Part shown: piece after piece, positions 51,479 through 60,608 of the stretch
Numbering within the stretch: the first letter of the stretch is position 1
How the letters are laid out: the number at the start of each line of letters is the position of its first letter
Assembly: GCA_031376385.1 (NCBI GenBank)
Contig: JANMDQ010000023.1
Location: 186,001 to 250,000 of the forward strand
Direction of reading: 5' to 3'
DNA length: 64,000 bases
Source: Aquisediminimonas sp031376385
GTDB lineage: Bacteria > Pseudomonadota > Alphaproteobacteria > Sphingomonadales > Sphingomonadaceae
The notes under the pieces: generated by a model
Database searches by the model: none
The model's input: only the letters and a program-made list of their open reading frames with translations
What the model was told of the DNA's origin: nothing
Program-made: the position numbers and the translations under genes

Positions 51479-52558
51479 ATGAAACGAGTTGCTCCGCGCC
51501 CCCGGCTGGGCGTCATCGAAGGCTATTTCGGGCGCAGCTGGTCTTGGGGCGACCGCGCTCATGTCGTCACGACACTGGCGGGTGCCGGATATTCATTCTT
51601 CCATTATGCCCCCAAGATTGACGCCAAGCTGCGCCGCGACTGGCAGACTTTGCATGATGAGGGGGAGGCGGAGTGCCTTGCAAACTTTTCCGTCCATTGT
51701 CGCGCTGCCGAGATGCGGTTTGGCATTGGCCTTACGCCCTACGGCGCGCATCTTGATTTTGGGCCGGAAACGCGGGCCGCCTTGAAGGTAAAGCTTGCGC
51801 ATCTTGATGCCATTGGCCTTGATGACCTTGCCATATTGTTCGATGATATGCGCGGCGATTTGCCGGATCTGGCCGATCGGCAGGCGGAAATTGTGGCATT
51901 CGCAACAGATCATAGTCGCGCCACGCGCTTCTTCATGTGCCCCAGCTATTATTCTAACGACCCGGTGCTGGACCGCGTGTTCGGCACGCGACCGCAGGAT
52001 TATCTCGCGACGCTGGGTCGGTTGGTTGATCCTGCTATTCCCATTTACTGGACTGGTGAAGAGGTTTGTGCGCCCGAAATATCGGTTGGTCACGTCCGTG
52101 ATATCGCCCAGCAGGTCGGGCGCAAAGTGGCGCTGTGGGATAATTATCCAGTGAATGATGGCCCGCGCATGTCCAATCATCTGCACCTGCGCGCCTTCAC
52201 GGGGCGGCCAGCGGGTTTGGGCGAATGGGTAAGCCACCACGCAATCAACCCCGCGTCACAGCCGTTGCTGAGCTGTATCCCTGCGCTAACCTTGCCTCGC
52301 TCTTATGCTTTGGGCGATGATTATTGCTACGGCGCGGCCTTTATGGAGGTTGCCGTGCCGCTCGTGGGGGCAGAGTTGGCAGGGATGTTGCAGGCTGATC
52401 TGCTCAGCTTTCAGAACAGTGGCCTCAATACGTTAGGCGAGCGCCTTGAAAAGCTTGGCGCCAAATACGGCGCTGTGGCTCACCCAGCGGCGGCCGAAGT
52501 GGTCGATTGGCTGAACGGCGGTTACGCGATCACCGGCGAAATGCTGCAAACGCAATAA
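51479..52558 (+). CDS. GH84-like beta-N-acetylglucosaminidase (O-GlcNAcase-like)
   Basis: A 359-residue cytoplasmic protein with the NAGidase fold: RLGVIEGYFGRSWSW (GVIEGYFG 11-18), FFHYAPKIDAKLRRDW, the catalytic aspartate pair in ILFDDMRGD (D122-D123), PIYWTGEEVC and WDNYPVND (220-227). These match GH84 O-GlcNAcases and hyaluronidase-like enzymes. There is no signal peptide, so the substrate must be intracellular, such as a sugar conjugate. TTG 51470 is an alternative start. It is alone, after the diguanylate cyclase. Confidence 0.8.
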   Translation: MKRVAPRPRLGVIEGYFGRSWSWGDRAHVVTTLAGAGYSFFHYAPKIDAKLRRDWQTLHDEGEAECLANFSVHCRAAEMRFGIGLTPYGAHLDFGPETRAALKVKLAHLDAIGLDDLAILFDDMRGDLPDLADRQAEIVAFATDHSRATRFFMCPSYYSNDPVLDRVFGTRPQDYLATLGRLVDPAIPIYWTGEEVCAPEISVGHVRDIAQQVGRKVALWDNYPVNDGPRMSNHLHLRAFTGRPAGLGEWVSHHAINPASQPLLSCIPALTLPRSYALGDDYCYGAAFMEVAVPLVGAELAGMLQADLLSFQNSGLNTLGERLEKLGAKYGAVAHPAAAEVVDWLNGGYAITGEMLQTQ

Positions 52559-52593
52559 GACTTAGAGCGGATTGCTCGAAATGTGAATTACGC

Positions 52594-52707
52594 CTGTCAC
52601 CCTGAACTGGTTTCAGGGTCCATGCCTCAATTTTCATGCAAGACTGGATCTATCAACTTTGGCAGCGACATTGAGGCATGGATGCTGAAACGAGTTCAGC
52701 ATGACAG
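52594..52707. repeat. Palindromic intergenic repeat (CACCCTGAAC type)
   Basis: Arms 52594-52630 and 52671-52707 are 37-base inverted copies with several mismatches and a 40-base loop; further flanking bases (about 52560 and 52735) also pair. The core CTGTCACCCTGAAC and GGCATGGATGCTGAAAC is a type I recall from sphingomonads. It fills the gap between the GH84-like gene and the convergent ATPase gene. Confidence 0.8.
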
Positions 52708-52732
52708 TGGTGCAGATTCATTGCTCGATGCT

Positions 52733-53545
52733 CTAAAGGGATTTTCCCGCCCGCCCCGCCAGTTCTATTGCATAATGCCACGCGACGCGCCCTGATCTGG
52801 CGCCGCGCTGGGTGGCCCAAGTGAGGGCATCTTGGGGATCATAGTCCACGCCGAGATGCCCTGCATAGCGAGCGACCATTTCCAGATAATCATCCTGAGA
52901 GCATTTGTGAAAACCAAGGCTCAGCCCAAAGCGATCAGCCAGAGCCAAGCGGTCATCCACGACGTCGCGGACATTGATCGGGTCATCCTGTTCGGCCATT
53001 GAGCGTGCGACGATGTGACGCCGATTGGATGTGACATACAGGCGCACATGGGCGGGCCGCGCCGTCGCTCCGCCTTCCAGAACTGAACGCAGCAGCCGTG
53101 CAGCGTCATCGCTGCCTTCGAAAGCCAGATCATCCAGAAATATTATGACAGCCGTCGGCCAGTGCGCAACTGCACCGAATAAAGCTGGCAGAGTTTCGAT
53201 CTTGTCGGCTGGGGCCTCGACCAAACTAATGGCCATCCCTTCGGCCTGCAGTGCCGCCACTGATGATTTGACGAGAACTGATTTGCCGCTGCCGCGCGCG
53301 CCCCATAGCAATATGTCATGCGCGGCATGCCCGCTTGCCAGCCTGCGTCCATTCGTCATCACGGCATCGCGCTGGCCGTCGATGCCCGTCAGTAGGCCAA
53401 TCGACAGCGGCTTGAAACGGTCAAGTGCGGAGAGGCAAAAGCCGTTCCAGTGATAGCCCGCAGCTCCTTCAGCGACGGGTGCTGCCGCAGCAGGAGCGAG
53501 CCGGTCAAGTGCGTCGGCGATACGGGTAAGGGCGTTGTCGGTCAT
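52733..53545 (-). CDS. DUF815-family AAA ATPase
   Basis: A 270-residue ATPase of the DUF815 (YcaJ-like AAA) family. Walker A is GARGSGKS (82-89); Walker B is IIFLDDLAFEG; sensor 1 is LYVTSNRRH; and MAEQDDPINVRDVVDDRL is the family signature. The role is not known. ATG 53545 is preferred to the longer frame (53638), whose N-terminus is not family-like. It lies 37 bases downstream of the TPR gene in the same direction. Confidence 0.85.
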   Translation of the reverse strand: MTDNALTRIADALDRLAPAAAAPVAEGAAGYHWNGFCLSALDRFKPLSIGLLTGIDGQRDAVMTNGRRLASGHAAHDILLWGARGSGKSVLVKSSVAALQAEGMAISLVEAPADKIETLPALFGAVAHWPTAVIIFLDDLAFEGSDDAARLLRSVLEGGATARPAHVRLYVTSNRRHIVARSMAEQDDPINVRDVVDDRLALADRFGLSLGFHKCSQDDYLEMVARYAGHLGVDYDPQDALTWATQRGARSGRVAWHYAIELAGRAGKSL

Positions 53546-53582
53546 GCGGACGCTATGCCGGGGGCAAAGCGCCCCCGCAATG

Positions 53583-55601
53583 TCAAAGCGTTGCCAGCAA
53601 CTTTGCCGCCGCCTTGGCATCCTCAAACCCCGGCGCATTCGCAGCCACTTGAAGATGGGCTTTAGCGTCTGCTTTGCGTCCCACGCCTATCAAGCCCTGC
53701 CCCAAATGATAGCGCAGGCCGGGATGGCCCGGCACCATCGCCACGGCCTTGGTCATCAGCGCCACTCCACCTTTGGGATTGGCGCCTGATTTGAAAAGGA
53801 TCCAGCCGTACGTATCGGCAAACGCGGGATTGGTAGGGACCATGGCATAGGCCTTGGCAGCAAATTCCACTCCTTTGGCCTGATCACCTTTGTTGAACCA
53901 AGCCCAGCCAAGCGCACTTGTGGCAGAGGCCTCATGCGCACCCAACCGGTCATGCAAGCTGGTGAATATGGTGATGGCTTCATCCCACTGCTTCGTTCCC
54001 ATAAAATGATCGCCAGCCAAACTGAGCGCGGCCACGTTGCGCGGATTTTGTGCGACAAAGAGGTCTAGCACCCGCAGAGCTGCCACTCTGTCCCCACTGC
54101 GGATCAGGGCGTCGAAGAGGCGCAGCATGACAGGTTCAGTGAAACGAATTGACGCAGCATTGCGGTAAGCAGAAGCAGCCTCAGCGACACGGTTCTGCGC
54201 CATCAGAACGTCACCGACAAGGACATGGGCGGCAGGTGCACCGGGATTGCGGGCACGCAACCGGTCCGCTTGGGCCAGCGCCGGGCCCAGCTGGCCGTCC
54301 AGCATCAGCTTGTTGATGAACGGAACGGCGATATCAGCATTGTCGGAGGGTCCGTTTCCTGCCTTGGCGAGACGGACCAAGTCGCCCGCCATTGCGAACA
54401 CAGGCGTAAAGTCGCGCACGGGGTCGCCCACCCGGTCAAGATAATCCATTGCGGGGGCGATATCCCCACTGGCTTCCAAGGCGCGGCCGATCCGCGTGAG
54501 CGTGTAACTGTCTGCATCCGCCCGGTCAGCACTGCGGCGAAGTGCTGCGGCAGTCCCCGGCATGTCACCCGACGCCCAGAGCGCCGCGCCAAGAAGACGC
54601 TGCGCGCGCAAATTTCCGGGCTGCTGGGCAACCAAATCTTCCAAGCTGGCAATCGCGAGATCAGGGCTGCCCAATTGCAATTCAATCGCGGCCTTAAGCA
54701 GAAGGACCGCTGGAACATCATTCAGCTTATCCTCCGTCCGATATAGAAGGGTGCGGGCCAGATCATATTTCTTCGCGCGCGCAGCCAGAACGGCCTGATA
54801 GAAAAAGGCATGCGCGTTCTTCGGGTCTGCCTCCAACATCGTGCGCGTGACGTCCAGCATTTCAACCGTCTGCCCGGCGTCGCCTAAGGTCGCTGCAAAT
54901 TCGCGCATCAGGTCCAAATTGCCTGGCGCAATCTCCAACGCTTGGCGAAACCAGGGGATGGCCGCTGTCAGCCCGAATTGACCGCGGACCATCATCCCCA
55001 TCATCCGCAGGGTTTCAACGCGTTTGGGGTTCAGTTTGATGGATTGCGCCGTAGCATCAATCGCGCCGGACACATTGCCGATTTCATAGCGAAAGTTTCC
55101 GATATCGCCCCAAGTGGCGGCAGATTTGGGGTTGAGTTGCACCGCCAGATCATAGTCGCGGCCCGCCGCCCCTAAATCGCCCAAAACGGTAAAGGACCGC
55201 GCCCTTATCCGCGCAGCATAGCCCCGAAAGCGCGGTTCGATGTTGGGACTCTGTGCCAAGGCCAAAGCCGCTGGAGCATTGCCCTTCAACAATAAGGCAT
55301 GGGCGAGAAGATGATTGACCCGTGCCGGTTTCATGCCCAGTTCAAGAGCGCGCTTGATGGCGGTTTCAGCGCCGTAACCATCGCCTTGCGTCAAAATGAT
55401 CGCTGCTTGGACCGCGTGAGGCAATGCCCATTCAGGGTCTGCTTTGATCGCATTCAACAACTTGATCCGGCCCGCCGATGGATTGCCCGCACGCGCGATG
55501 TTCACCCCTTCGACCAGCGCAGCCTCAGCCTCCTCCCGGTCCGCCGCAAGGGCTGGAACTGAGAGAAGGGCCAACAGAATGGCAATAGCGGCGCGCATCA
55601 C
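53583..55601 (-). CDS. TPR-repeat protein, PrsT-like
   Basis: A 672-residue exported protein. Signal peptide MMRAAIAILLALLSVPALA is followed by about 14-17 tetratricopeptide repeats (for example DYDLAVQLNPKSAATWGDIGN, PGHPGLRYHLGQGLIGVGR). It directly follows prsR and overlaps its end by 4 bases, which suggests the XrtA/PEP-CTERM system protein PrsT, although PrsT is usually longer (about 900). Such proteins assist exopolysaccharide or protein export. Confidence 0.72.
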   Translation of the reverse strand: MMRAAIAILLALLSVPALAADREEAEAALVEGVNIARAGNPSAGRIKLLNAIKADPEWALPHAVQAAIILTQGDGYGAETAIKRALELGMKPARVNHLLAHALLLKGNAPAALALAQSPNIEPRFRGYAARIRARSFTVLGDLGAAGRDYDLAVQLNPKSAATWGDIGNFRYEIGNVSGAIDATAQSIKLNPKRVETLRMMGMMVRGQFGLTAAIPWFRQALEIAPGNLDLMREFAATLGDAGQTVEMLDVTRTMLEADPKNAHAFFYQAVLAARAKKYDLARTLLYRTEDKLNDVPAVLLLKAAIELQLGSPDLAIASLEDLVAQQPGNLRAQRLLGAALWASGDMPGTAAALRRSADRADADSYTLTRIGRALEASGDIAPAMDYLDRVGDPVRDFTPVFAMAGDLVRLAKAGNGPSDNADIAVPFINKLMLDGQLGPALAQADRLRARNPGAPAAHVLVGDVLMAQNRVAEAASAYRNAASIRFTEPVMLRLFDALIRSGDRVAALRVLDLFVAQNPRNVAALSLAGDHFMGTKQWDEAITIFTSLHDRLGAHEASATSALGWAWFNKGDQAKGVEFAAKAYAMVPTNPAFADTYGWILFKSGANPKGGVALMTKAVAMVPGHPGLRYHLGQGLIGVGRKADAKAHLQVAANAPGFEDAKAAAKLLATL

Positions 55602-56974
55602 CCGGCCTGTAATCCGTGCTGTTTCAACAGGTCATATAGCGTCGGGCGGCTGATGCCGAGCAGCTTGGCAGCGTTGGAGATATTCCCTTCAGTGCGCGCA
55701 ATTGCTCGGCGAATGGCCACTCGGTCCGCCAATTCGCGCACTGCCTTTAAGTTGATGATATCATCCCCTTCGCCGGCGCCCTCGGGCGTTGGCAGATCAA
55801 GGTCAGCGGCGCTTACCAACTTGCCTTCGGCCATGATGACAGCGCGTTTCAGGCGATTTTCCAATTCGCGCACATTGCCCGGCCATGTCCAACGATCAAT
55901 CGCCGTCAGCGCATCAGGGGCCAACCCTTTGACGCTTGTGTTCATGGCAGCGGCAAAGCGCGCTGTGAAATGCTTGGCGAGCAACACAGCGTCGCCGGGA
56001 CGTTCAGCAAGTGCCGGGATTTTGATCACGATTTCAGCGAGGCGATAGTAAAGATCTTCGCGGAATAGGCCTTGGGCTGTCATCTCATCCAGATTCTGAT
56101 GGGTGGCACAGACAATCCGCGTGTCGACGGCAATTGTGGCGCGTCCGCCGATCCGTTCAATCACCCGTTCCTGCAAAAAGCGCAGCAGCTTGACCTGCAA
56201 GGGCAAGGGAATGTCGCCCACTTCGTCAAGAAATAAAGTGCCGCCGTGCGCGGTTTCGATCTTGCCTTGGGTCATCTTGATCGCGCCCGTGAACGCGCCC
56301 TTTTCATGACCGAATAGTTCAGCTTCCAGCAGATTTTCCGGGATGGCCGCGCAATTGATGGCAACAAACGGTCCCTTGGCGCGCCCACTGGATTGGTGAA
56401 CACCGCGCGCCAGCAATTCCTTGCCCGTCCCGCTCGCCCCCAGCAGCATCACTGACACGTCAGCATTGGCGACGCGTTCGATGGTACGCGTAACTTTCAG
56501 CATTTCAGGCGCGGCTGTGATCATGCCGCCCAGCACTGATGTATCGGTTGGCGGCGCAGCGGCTAGGCGGCTATTCTCTGCCTCCAGTGCCTGGACGTGG
56601 AATGCCCGGCGAACGATCATGCCCAGTTCGTCAATATCAACTGGTTTTTGATAAAAATCATAAGCGCCGCCGGCAATTGCACGCATCGCACTTTCCCGGG
56701 CGCCGTGGCCAGATGCGACGATCACTTTCATTTCGGGCTTGAGTGACAAGAGCGTCTCAAGCGTGGCAAAACCTTCCGTCACGCCGTCCGGGTCTGGCGG
56801 CAGGCCAAGGTCAAGTGTCGCGACGTCCGGCTCATGCAGGCGCAAAAGCTCAATTGCTTGGGTACGGTCTGTGGCCGCAATGACTTCGTAATCGTCATAG
56901 GCCCAGCGCAATTGCCGCTGCAGCCCTTCGTCATCCTCAATGATCAACAATTTGGGTTTGGCAATCTGCGTCAT
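55598..56974 (-). CDS. prsR: PEP-CTERM-box sigma-54 response regulator PrsR
   Basis: A 458-residue NtrC-type activator. The receiver has D13-D15-type acidic residues and phospho-acceptor D55 in VATLDLGLPP; the AAA domain has GASGTGKE (179-186), GAFTGA (226-231, contacts sigma-54) and LFLDEVGDI; the C-terminal Fis-type HTH is NISNAAKLLGISRPTLYDLL. It would act on sigma-54 promoters of exopolysaccharide and PEP-CTERM genes. It overlaps prsK and the TPR gene by 4 bases each. Confidence 0.88.
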   Translation of the reverse strand: MTQIAKPKLLIIEDDEGLQRQLRWAYDDYEVIAATDRTQAIELLRLHEPDVATLDLGLPPDPDGVTEGFATLETLLSLKPEMKVIVASGHGARESAMRAIAGGAYDFYQKPVDIDELGMIVRRAFHVQALEAENSRLAAAPPTDTSVLGGMITAAPEMLKVTRTIERVANADVSVMLLGASGTGKELLARGVHQSSGRAKGPFVAINCAAIPENLLEAELFGHEKGAFTGAIKMTQGKIETAHGGTLFLDEVGDIPLPLQVKLLRFLQERVIERIGGRATIAVDTRIVCATHQNLDEMTAQGLFREDLYYRLAEIVIKIPALAERPGDAVLLAKHFTARFAAAMNTSVKGLAPDALTAIDRWTWPGNVRELENRLKRAVIMAEGKLVSAADLDLPTPEGAGEGDDIINLKAVRELADRVAIRRAIARTEGNISNAAKLLGISRPTLYDLLKQHGLQAG

Positions 56975-59082
56975 GCGGCAAGTTCCCTTGCAGGATAGAG
57001 TGAAGGGATCGCCCCCGTCGTCAGCGGAAGCGTGATCGAAAATGTCGTGCCAGCGCCTTCGCGGCTGTTGACCTGCAAACGCCCGCCCATTTCAATAATG
57101 TCAGAGCGCGCCTCATAAGTGCCAATGCCAAAGCCTGCCTCTTTGGTGGACATGAAGGGCTTGAACAATTGCGCGTCGATAAAGGCGGCAGACATGCCGG
57201 AGCCAAGGTCAATGACGTCAATTTGCGCAAACCCCCCTTTGTTGCTCAGGGCTATTGTGATTGGCTCCCCATTGTCCGTTGCGTCAATGGCGTTTTGCAC
57301 CAAATGGCCAAGTGCCTGTTCCAGCCTTGCAGGATCAGCCACGCCGTGCATCGCAAAGTCTCCAGTCACCAAGACCGGATGCTGAGCGCGCTTATTATCT
57401 GCCACGCGGCGGGCGCAATCGGCAATCAGAATGTTGACGGGTTCTTCTCGTTTCCCTTTATTATGCTGGGACAGCCGAGCAAGAAGGGCATTCATCCGTG
57501 CGGTCGAGCTTTTGAGCGTTTCAATCATATCGGCCCGGAAGGCTGGATTATCGGCGTGGCGTTCGGCGTTGCGGGTGACAAGGCTTAACTGGCTGACCAG
57601 ATTCTTGATATCGTGCATAATAAAGGCAAAGCGGCGGTTGAATTCGTCAAATCTGCGGGCCTCCGATAGCAGGTCCTGGCTGCGGGCTTCGGCCAGATAG
57701 CTTGCGACTTGACGGCCCACGACGCGCAGCAGATCGAAATCCTCCCAATCAAGCGTGCGGCTCAAAATGGGGCGCGTGAGCACAACCACACCGGCCAGCC
57801 GGTCGAAGTGAACAAGCGGCACCAGCGCCCAAATCTGCGGCTCGGCCAAAATCCATTCAGGGACGATATCAGATTCTTCGCCGAAGCGGCCTGCGCTGAT
57901 CCCGTCACGGACAGAATCGCATTCCACCACGCGGCCTGTGTCGGTCAAGTAGCGACTGAGGGCAGCGGGGCCGGCAATCGGTGGCGCGTCAGGCAGCGAC
58001 CAGTTCCAGTTTGCCTGAGGCAAAAGTGCACCGTGAGTGTCTGGCGTCAAAAGCAGTCCGGACGACGATTCCAAAATATCCGCCACGGCCTGCACTACGC
58101 GTACATTCAGTGCTGCGGCTTCGTCATCCGGGCGGCCAAGGGTATTGGTGAACCGCAGCCATTCTGACCGATAATCATAGCGGTGCTGAAACAGGTGCTT
58201 GGATACTTTGACCCGGAACCAGGCCCTGAACTTGGCTGAAGGGCCCAACATCAAGGCCCCCAGCATCGCGGCAAAGACAAACCCGGTCTGGGCCATGCGC
58301 GCAGCCTCTCCGCCAATCATGTCCAGGGCATAAGTGATCATCACCATCGCGATCAAATAGCCGCCAATTGAGAACAGGCTGACGGATTGGAAGGCAGCAG
58401 AGCGAGACAATTGGAAAGAGAAGGACCGATTTTGAAATACGGACAAGGCAAATAAGGGTGCGGCCAGCGCCAGTGCCACCCCTTGCAACCCGAACAGCTC
58501 AGCGGGCCAACTGCGCGACAGATAGGCAATGGTGTAAAGGTTGAGATCGTAAATCCAGATTGCTGCAATGCCGAGCAGAGGCAGTCTCAGGGCTTCACGC
58601 GCATCTGCTGACCCTGAGGAATAGAGATTATGCAGCAGCACCAGCCCGCCGATCATCGACAATATATGAAGCAGCGCGCTGACCAAAATAAACGGTTGTT
58701 GCAGCCCTGCACTGGCCAGCACGCCCCCGCCGAGTGTTGGCGCGACAGCCAGCATCATGAAAAGTGTCGCGACAACGCCGTAGAGGGTGCCAACGGCTAT
58801 CGAGCGCCCCTCGCTTGAGCTGCTGCGCCAGAGCAAATAGAGAAAGCCCAGCCACGCCAGATGGCGCACTTGGCTCAGCGCCACATCACCTGACGTCAGG
58901 GATGATAGAGCCGCATCAGGCGGAATTAACGCTGCGACCAGCGCCGTGGCAGCAGTGACCATGAGCGCGGCAATCAACGCCGCAGTGCCGCGTGCGCTGA
59001 CATTACGCCGCGCCTGCCACAGGGCCACAGCCCCGAATAGCGCGCCTGCCAGTGCATTACTCCACTGCGTCAACGCCTCCAT
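56971..59082 (-). CDS. prsK: XrtA/PEP-CTERM system histidine kinase PrsK
   Basis: A 703-residue membrane kinase. About eight or nine N-terminal helices (1-300) precede a GAF-like region (about 330-480) and a catalytic core with FIMHDIKNLVSQLS (phospho-His), QNAIDATDN (N box), DLGSGMS and FGIGTYEARS (G boxes). ATG 59082 shares a base with the upstream gene's TGA (TGATG), so it is chosen over 59103. It probably phosphorylates PrsR. Confidence 0.88.
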   Translation of the reverse strand: MEALTQWSNALAGALFGAVALWQARRNVSARGTAALIAALMVTAATALVAALIPPDAALSSLTSGDVALSQVRHLAWLGFLYLLWRSSSSEGRSIAVGTLYGVVATLFMMLAVAPTLGGGVLASAGLQQPFILVSALLHILSMIGGLVLLHNLYSSGSADAREALRLPLLGIAAIWIYDLNLYTIAYLSRSWPAELFGLQGVALALAAPLFALSVFQNRSFSFQLSRSAAFQSVSLFSIGGYLIAMVMITYALDMIGGEAARMAQTGFVFAAMLGALMLGPSAKFRAWFRVKVSKHLFQHRYDYRSEWLRFTNTLGRPDDEAAALNVRVVQAVADILESSSGLLLTPDTHGALLPQANWNWSLPDAPPIAGPAALSRYLTDTGRVVECDSVRDGISAGRFGEESDIVPEWILAEPQIWALVPLVHFDRLAGVVVLTRPILSRTLDWEDFDLLRVVGRQVASYLAEARSQDLLSEARRFDEFNRRFAFIMHDIKNLVSQLSLVTRNAERHADNPAFRADMIETLKSSTARMNALLARLSQHNKGKREEPVNILIADCARRVADNKRAQHPVLVTGDFAMHGVADPARLEQALGHLVQNAIDATDNGEPITIALSNKGGFAQIDVIDLGSGMSAAFIDAQLFKPFMSTKEAGFGIGTYEARSDIIEMGGRLQVNSREGAGTTFSITLPLTTGAIPSLYPARELAA

Positions 59083-60467
59083 CACCGCGCTCCGTCGGGC
59101 CAAAGCACGACGCGAAACGTCTGAAGCAGGATCAGAACGTCAAGGAAGGGGGTGTAATTTTTGGCATAGTAAAGATCATATTCCAACTTGTGCCGCGCAT
59201 CTTCCAAACTGGCACCATAAGGGTAGTTGATTTGGGCCCAGCCCGTGATGCCTGGCTTTACCATATGGCGTTCGGCATAATATTTGAGCTTGGTTTCAAG
59301 GTCTGCCACAAATTCGGGGCGCTCCGGGCGCGGGCCAACAAAGCTCATATGGCCGCACAGCACATTCCAGACCTGCGGCAATTCATCGATGCGCAGATTG
59401 CGGATGATCCGCCCAATGCGGGTGACGCGGGGGTCATTCTCCTGCGCCCAGACAGCGCCTGCGGCTTCGGCATCTTGCCGCATTGATCGCAGTTTGATCA
59501 GGCTGAAAGGCAATGTGAACAGGCCCACTCGGTTTTGCCGGTAAAAGGCTGGGCCTTTGCTTTCCAGCTTGATGGCCACCGCAGTGATCATGATGACGGG
59601 GGCTGCAAGCACCAGCAAAGTAAGGCTTGCCACAATGTCAAACGCGCGTTTGGCAATGGAGGACAGGCGGCGGCCAGAGGAGAAGCCGTCTGAAAAGATC
59701 AGCCAGCTGGGATTGACGGTATCCAGATCAACACGCCCTGTCTCCCGCTCTAGAAAGCTCGACAGTTCATTCACGTGGACGCCCGTGGTTTTAACGCGGA
59801 TCAAATCATCCAGCGGCAGCGCCTTGCGCCGTTCTTCCAGCGCCAGCACCACTTCACTGGCATTCAGCAACGTCACATGGGCTGGCAAATTTTCGATATG
59901 TTTGCGGTTGATGGCGGTCGGGATTACGGATTCGCAATCATTCATGGCAACATGGCCAACCACAGTGAAGCCCGCGCCGCGACCATCGGCAAGTTTGCGA
60001 ATGCGCGCTGCCCGGGGTCCAGCGCCCAGCACTAACACGCGTCGCTTAAAGCCTTCACTGCCAAGCATATTGCCAAGGATCAATCGCGCCAGGAACAAGG
60101 CTGCAAAGCTCAGCCCCATCGCGTAAAGCGAATTGGATCGCCACAATGTAGAATCCGGCAGGATAAAATTGACAATCGACAGAAGAATGACACCAAATGA
60201 CACTGCGACCAGCAGACGCGCAGCGGCAAAGCGGAGGGAGAGCAGGGAGTCGATCCCGTAAACACCGACAGCCACCATCGCCATTTGCAGGGCTGCGGCA
60301 AAAGTGAACAGCGGGATCACGCGGTTGACTATGGGATCAACAAACATGTTAATTTGGTGGGCGCGGATGATCCAAGCAGCTTCCGCAGCGCAGATCAGCA
60401 GAATGAAATCAAGGACACCAAGAACCAGCACTGCATGGGGGATATAATGTTTGAACATGCGAAACAT
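59082..60467 (-). CDS. XrtA/PEP-CTERM system sugar transferase (polyprenyl glycosylphosphotransferase)
   Basis: A 461-residue polyisoprenyl-phosphate hexose-1-phosphate transferase of the TIGR03013 type, which starts exopolysaccharide repeat units. Four or five N-terminal helices lead to a CoA-binding-like domain (about 130-250) and the catalytic C-terminal domain with KLRSMRQDAEA, RIGRIIRNLRIDELPQ, GPRPERPEF and VKPGITGWAQINYPYG. It heads the leftward cluster with prsK and prsR. Confidence 0.9.
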   Translation of the reverse strand: MFRMFKHYIPHAVLVLGVLDFILLICAAEAAWIIRAHQINMFVDPIVNRVIPLFTFAAALQMAMVAVGVYGIDSLLSLRFAAARLLVAVSFGVILLSIVNFILPDSTLWRSNSLYAMGLSFAALFLARLILGNMLGSEGFKRRVLVLGAGPRAARIRKLADGRGAGFTVVGHVAMNDCESVIPTAINRKHIENLPAHVTLLNASEVVLALEERRKALPLDDLIRVKTTGVHVNELSSFLERETGRVDLDTVNPSWLIFSDGFSSGRRLSSIAKRAFDIVASLTLLVLAAPVIMITAVAIKLESKGPAFYRQNRVGLFTLPFSLIKLRSMRQDAEAAGAVWAQENDPRVTRIGRIIRNLRIDELPQVWNVLCGHMSFVGPRPERPEFVADLETKLKYYAERHMVKPGITGWAQINYPYGASLEDARHKLEYDLYYAKNYTPFLDVLILLQTFRVVLWPDGAR

Positions 60468-60608
60468 GGCAATCGGGACCCTAACGCGCGCCGGAGTGTT
60501 AAACTTGCCGACAAGCTATAGTGTCGAAAAACTTTACAAAGCGTTGCCACCCCCACGAAAAGGCCGGGTTTAGGTGCAATTAAGAAGAAGCTGATCTAAG
60601 GCGACCCC

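Noticed and set aside
60530..60560. A sigma-54-like TGGCA...TTGTA sequence on the minus strand before the sugar transferase.
   Set aside because: The spacing between the GG and the second element is one base short of the required value and the GC pair is missing.
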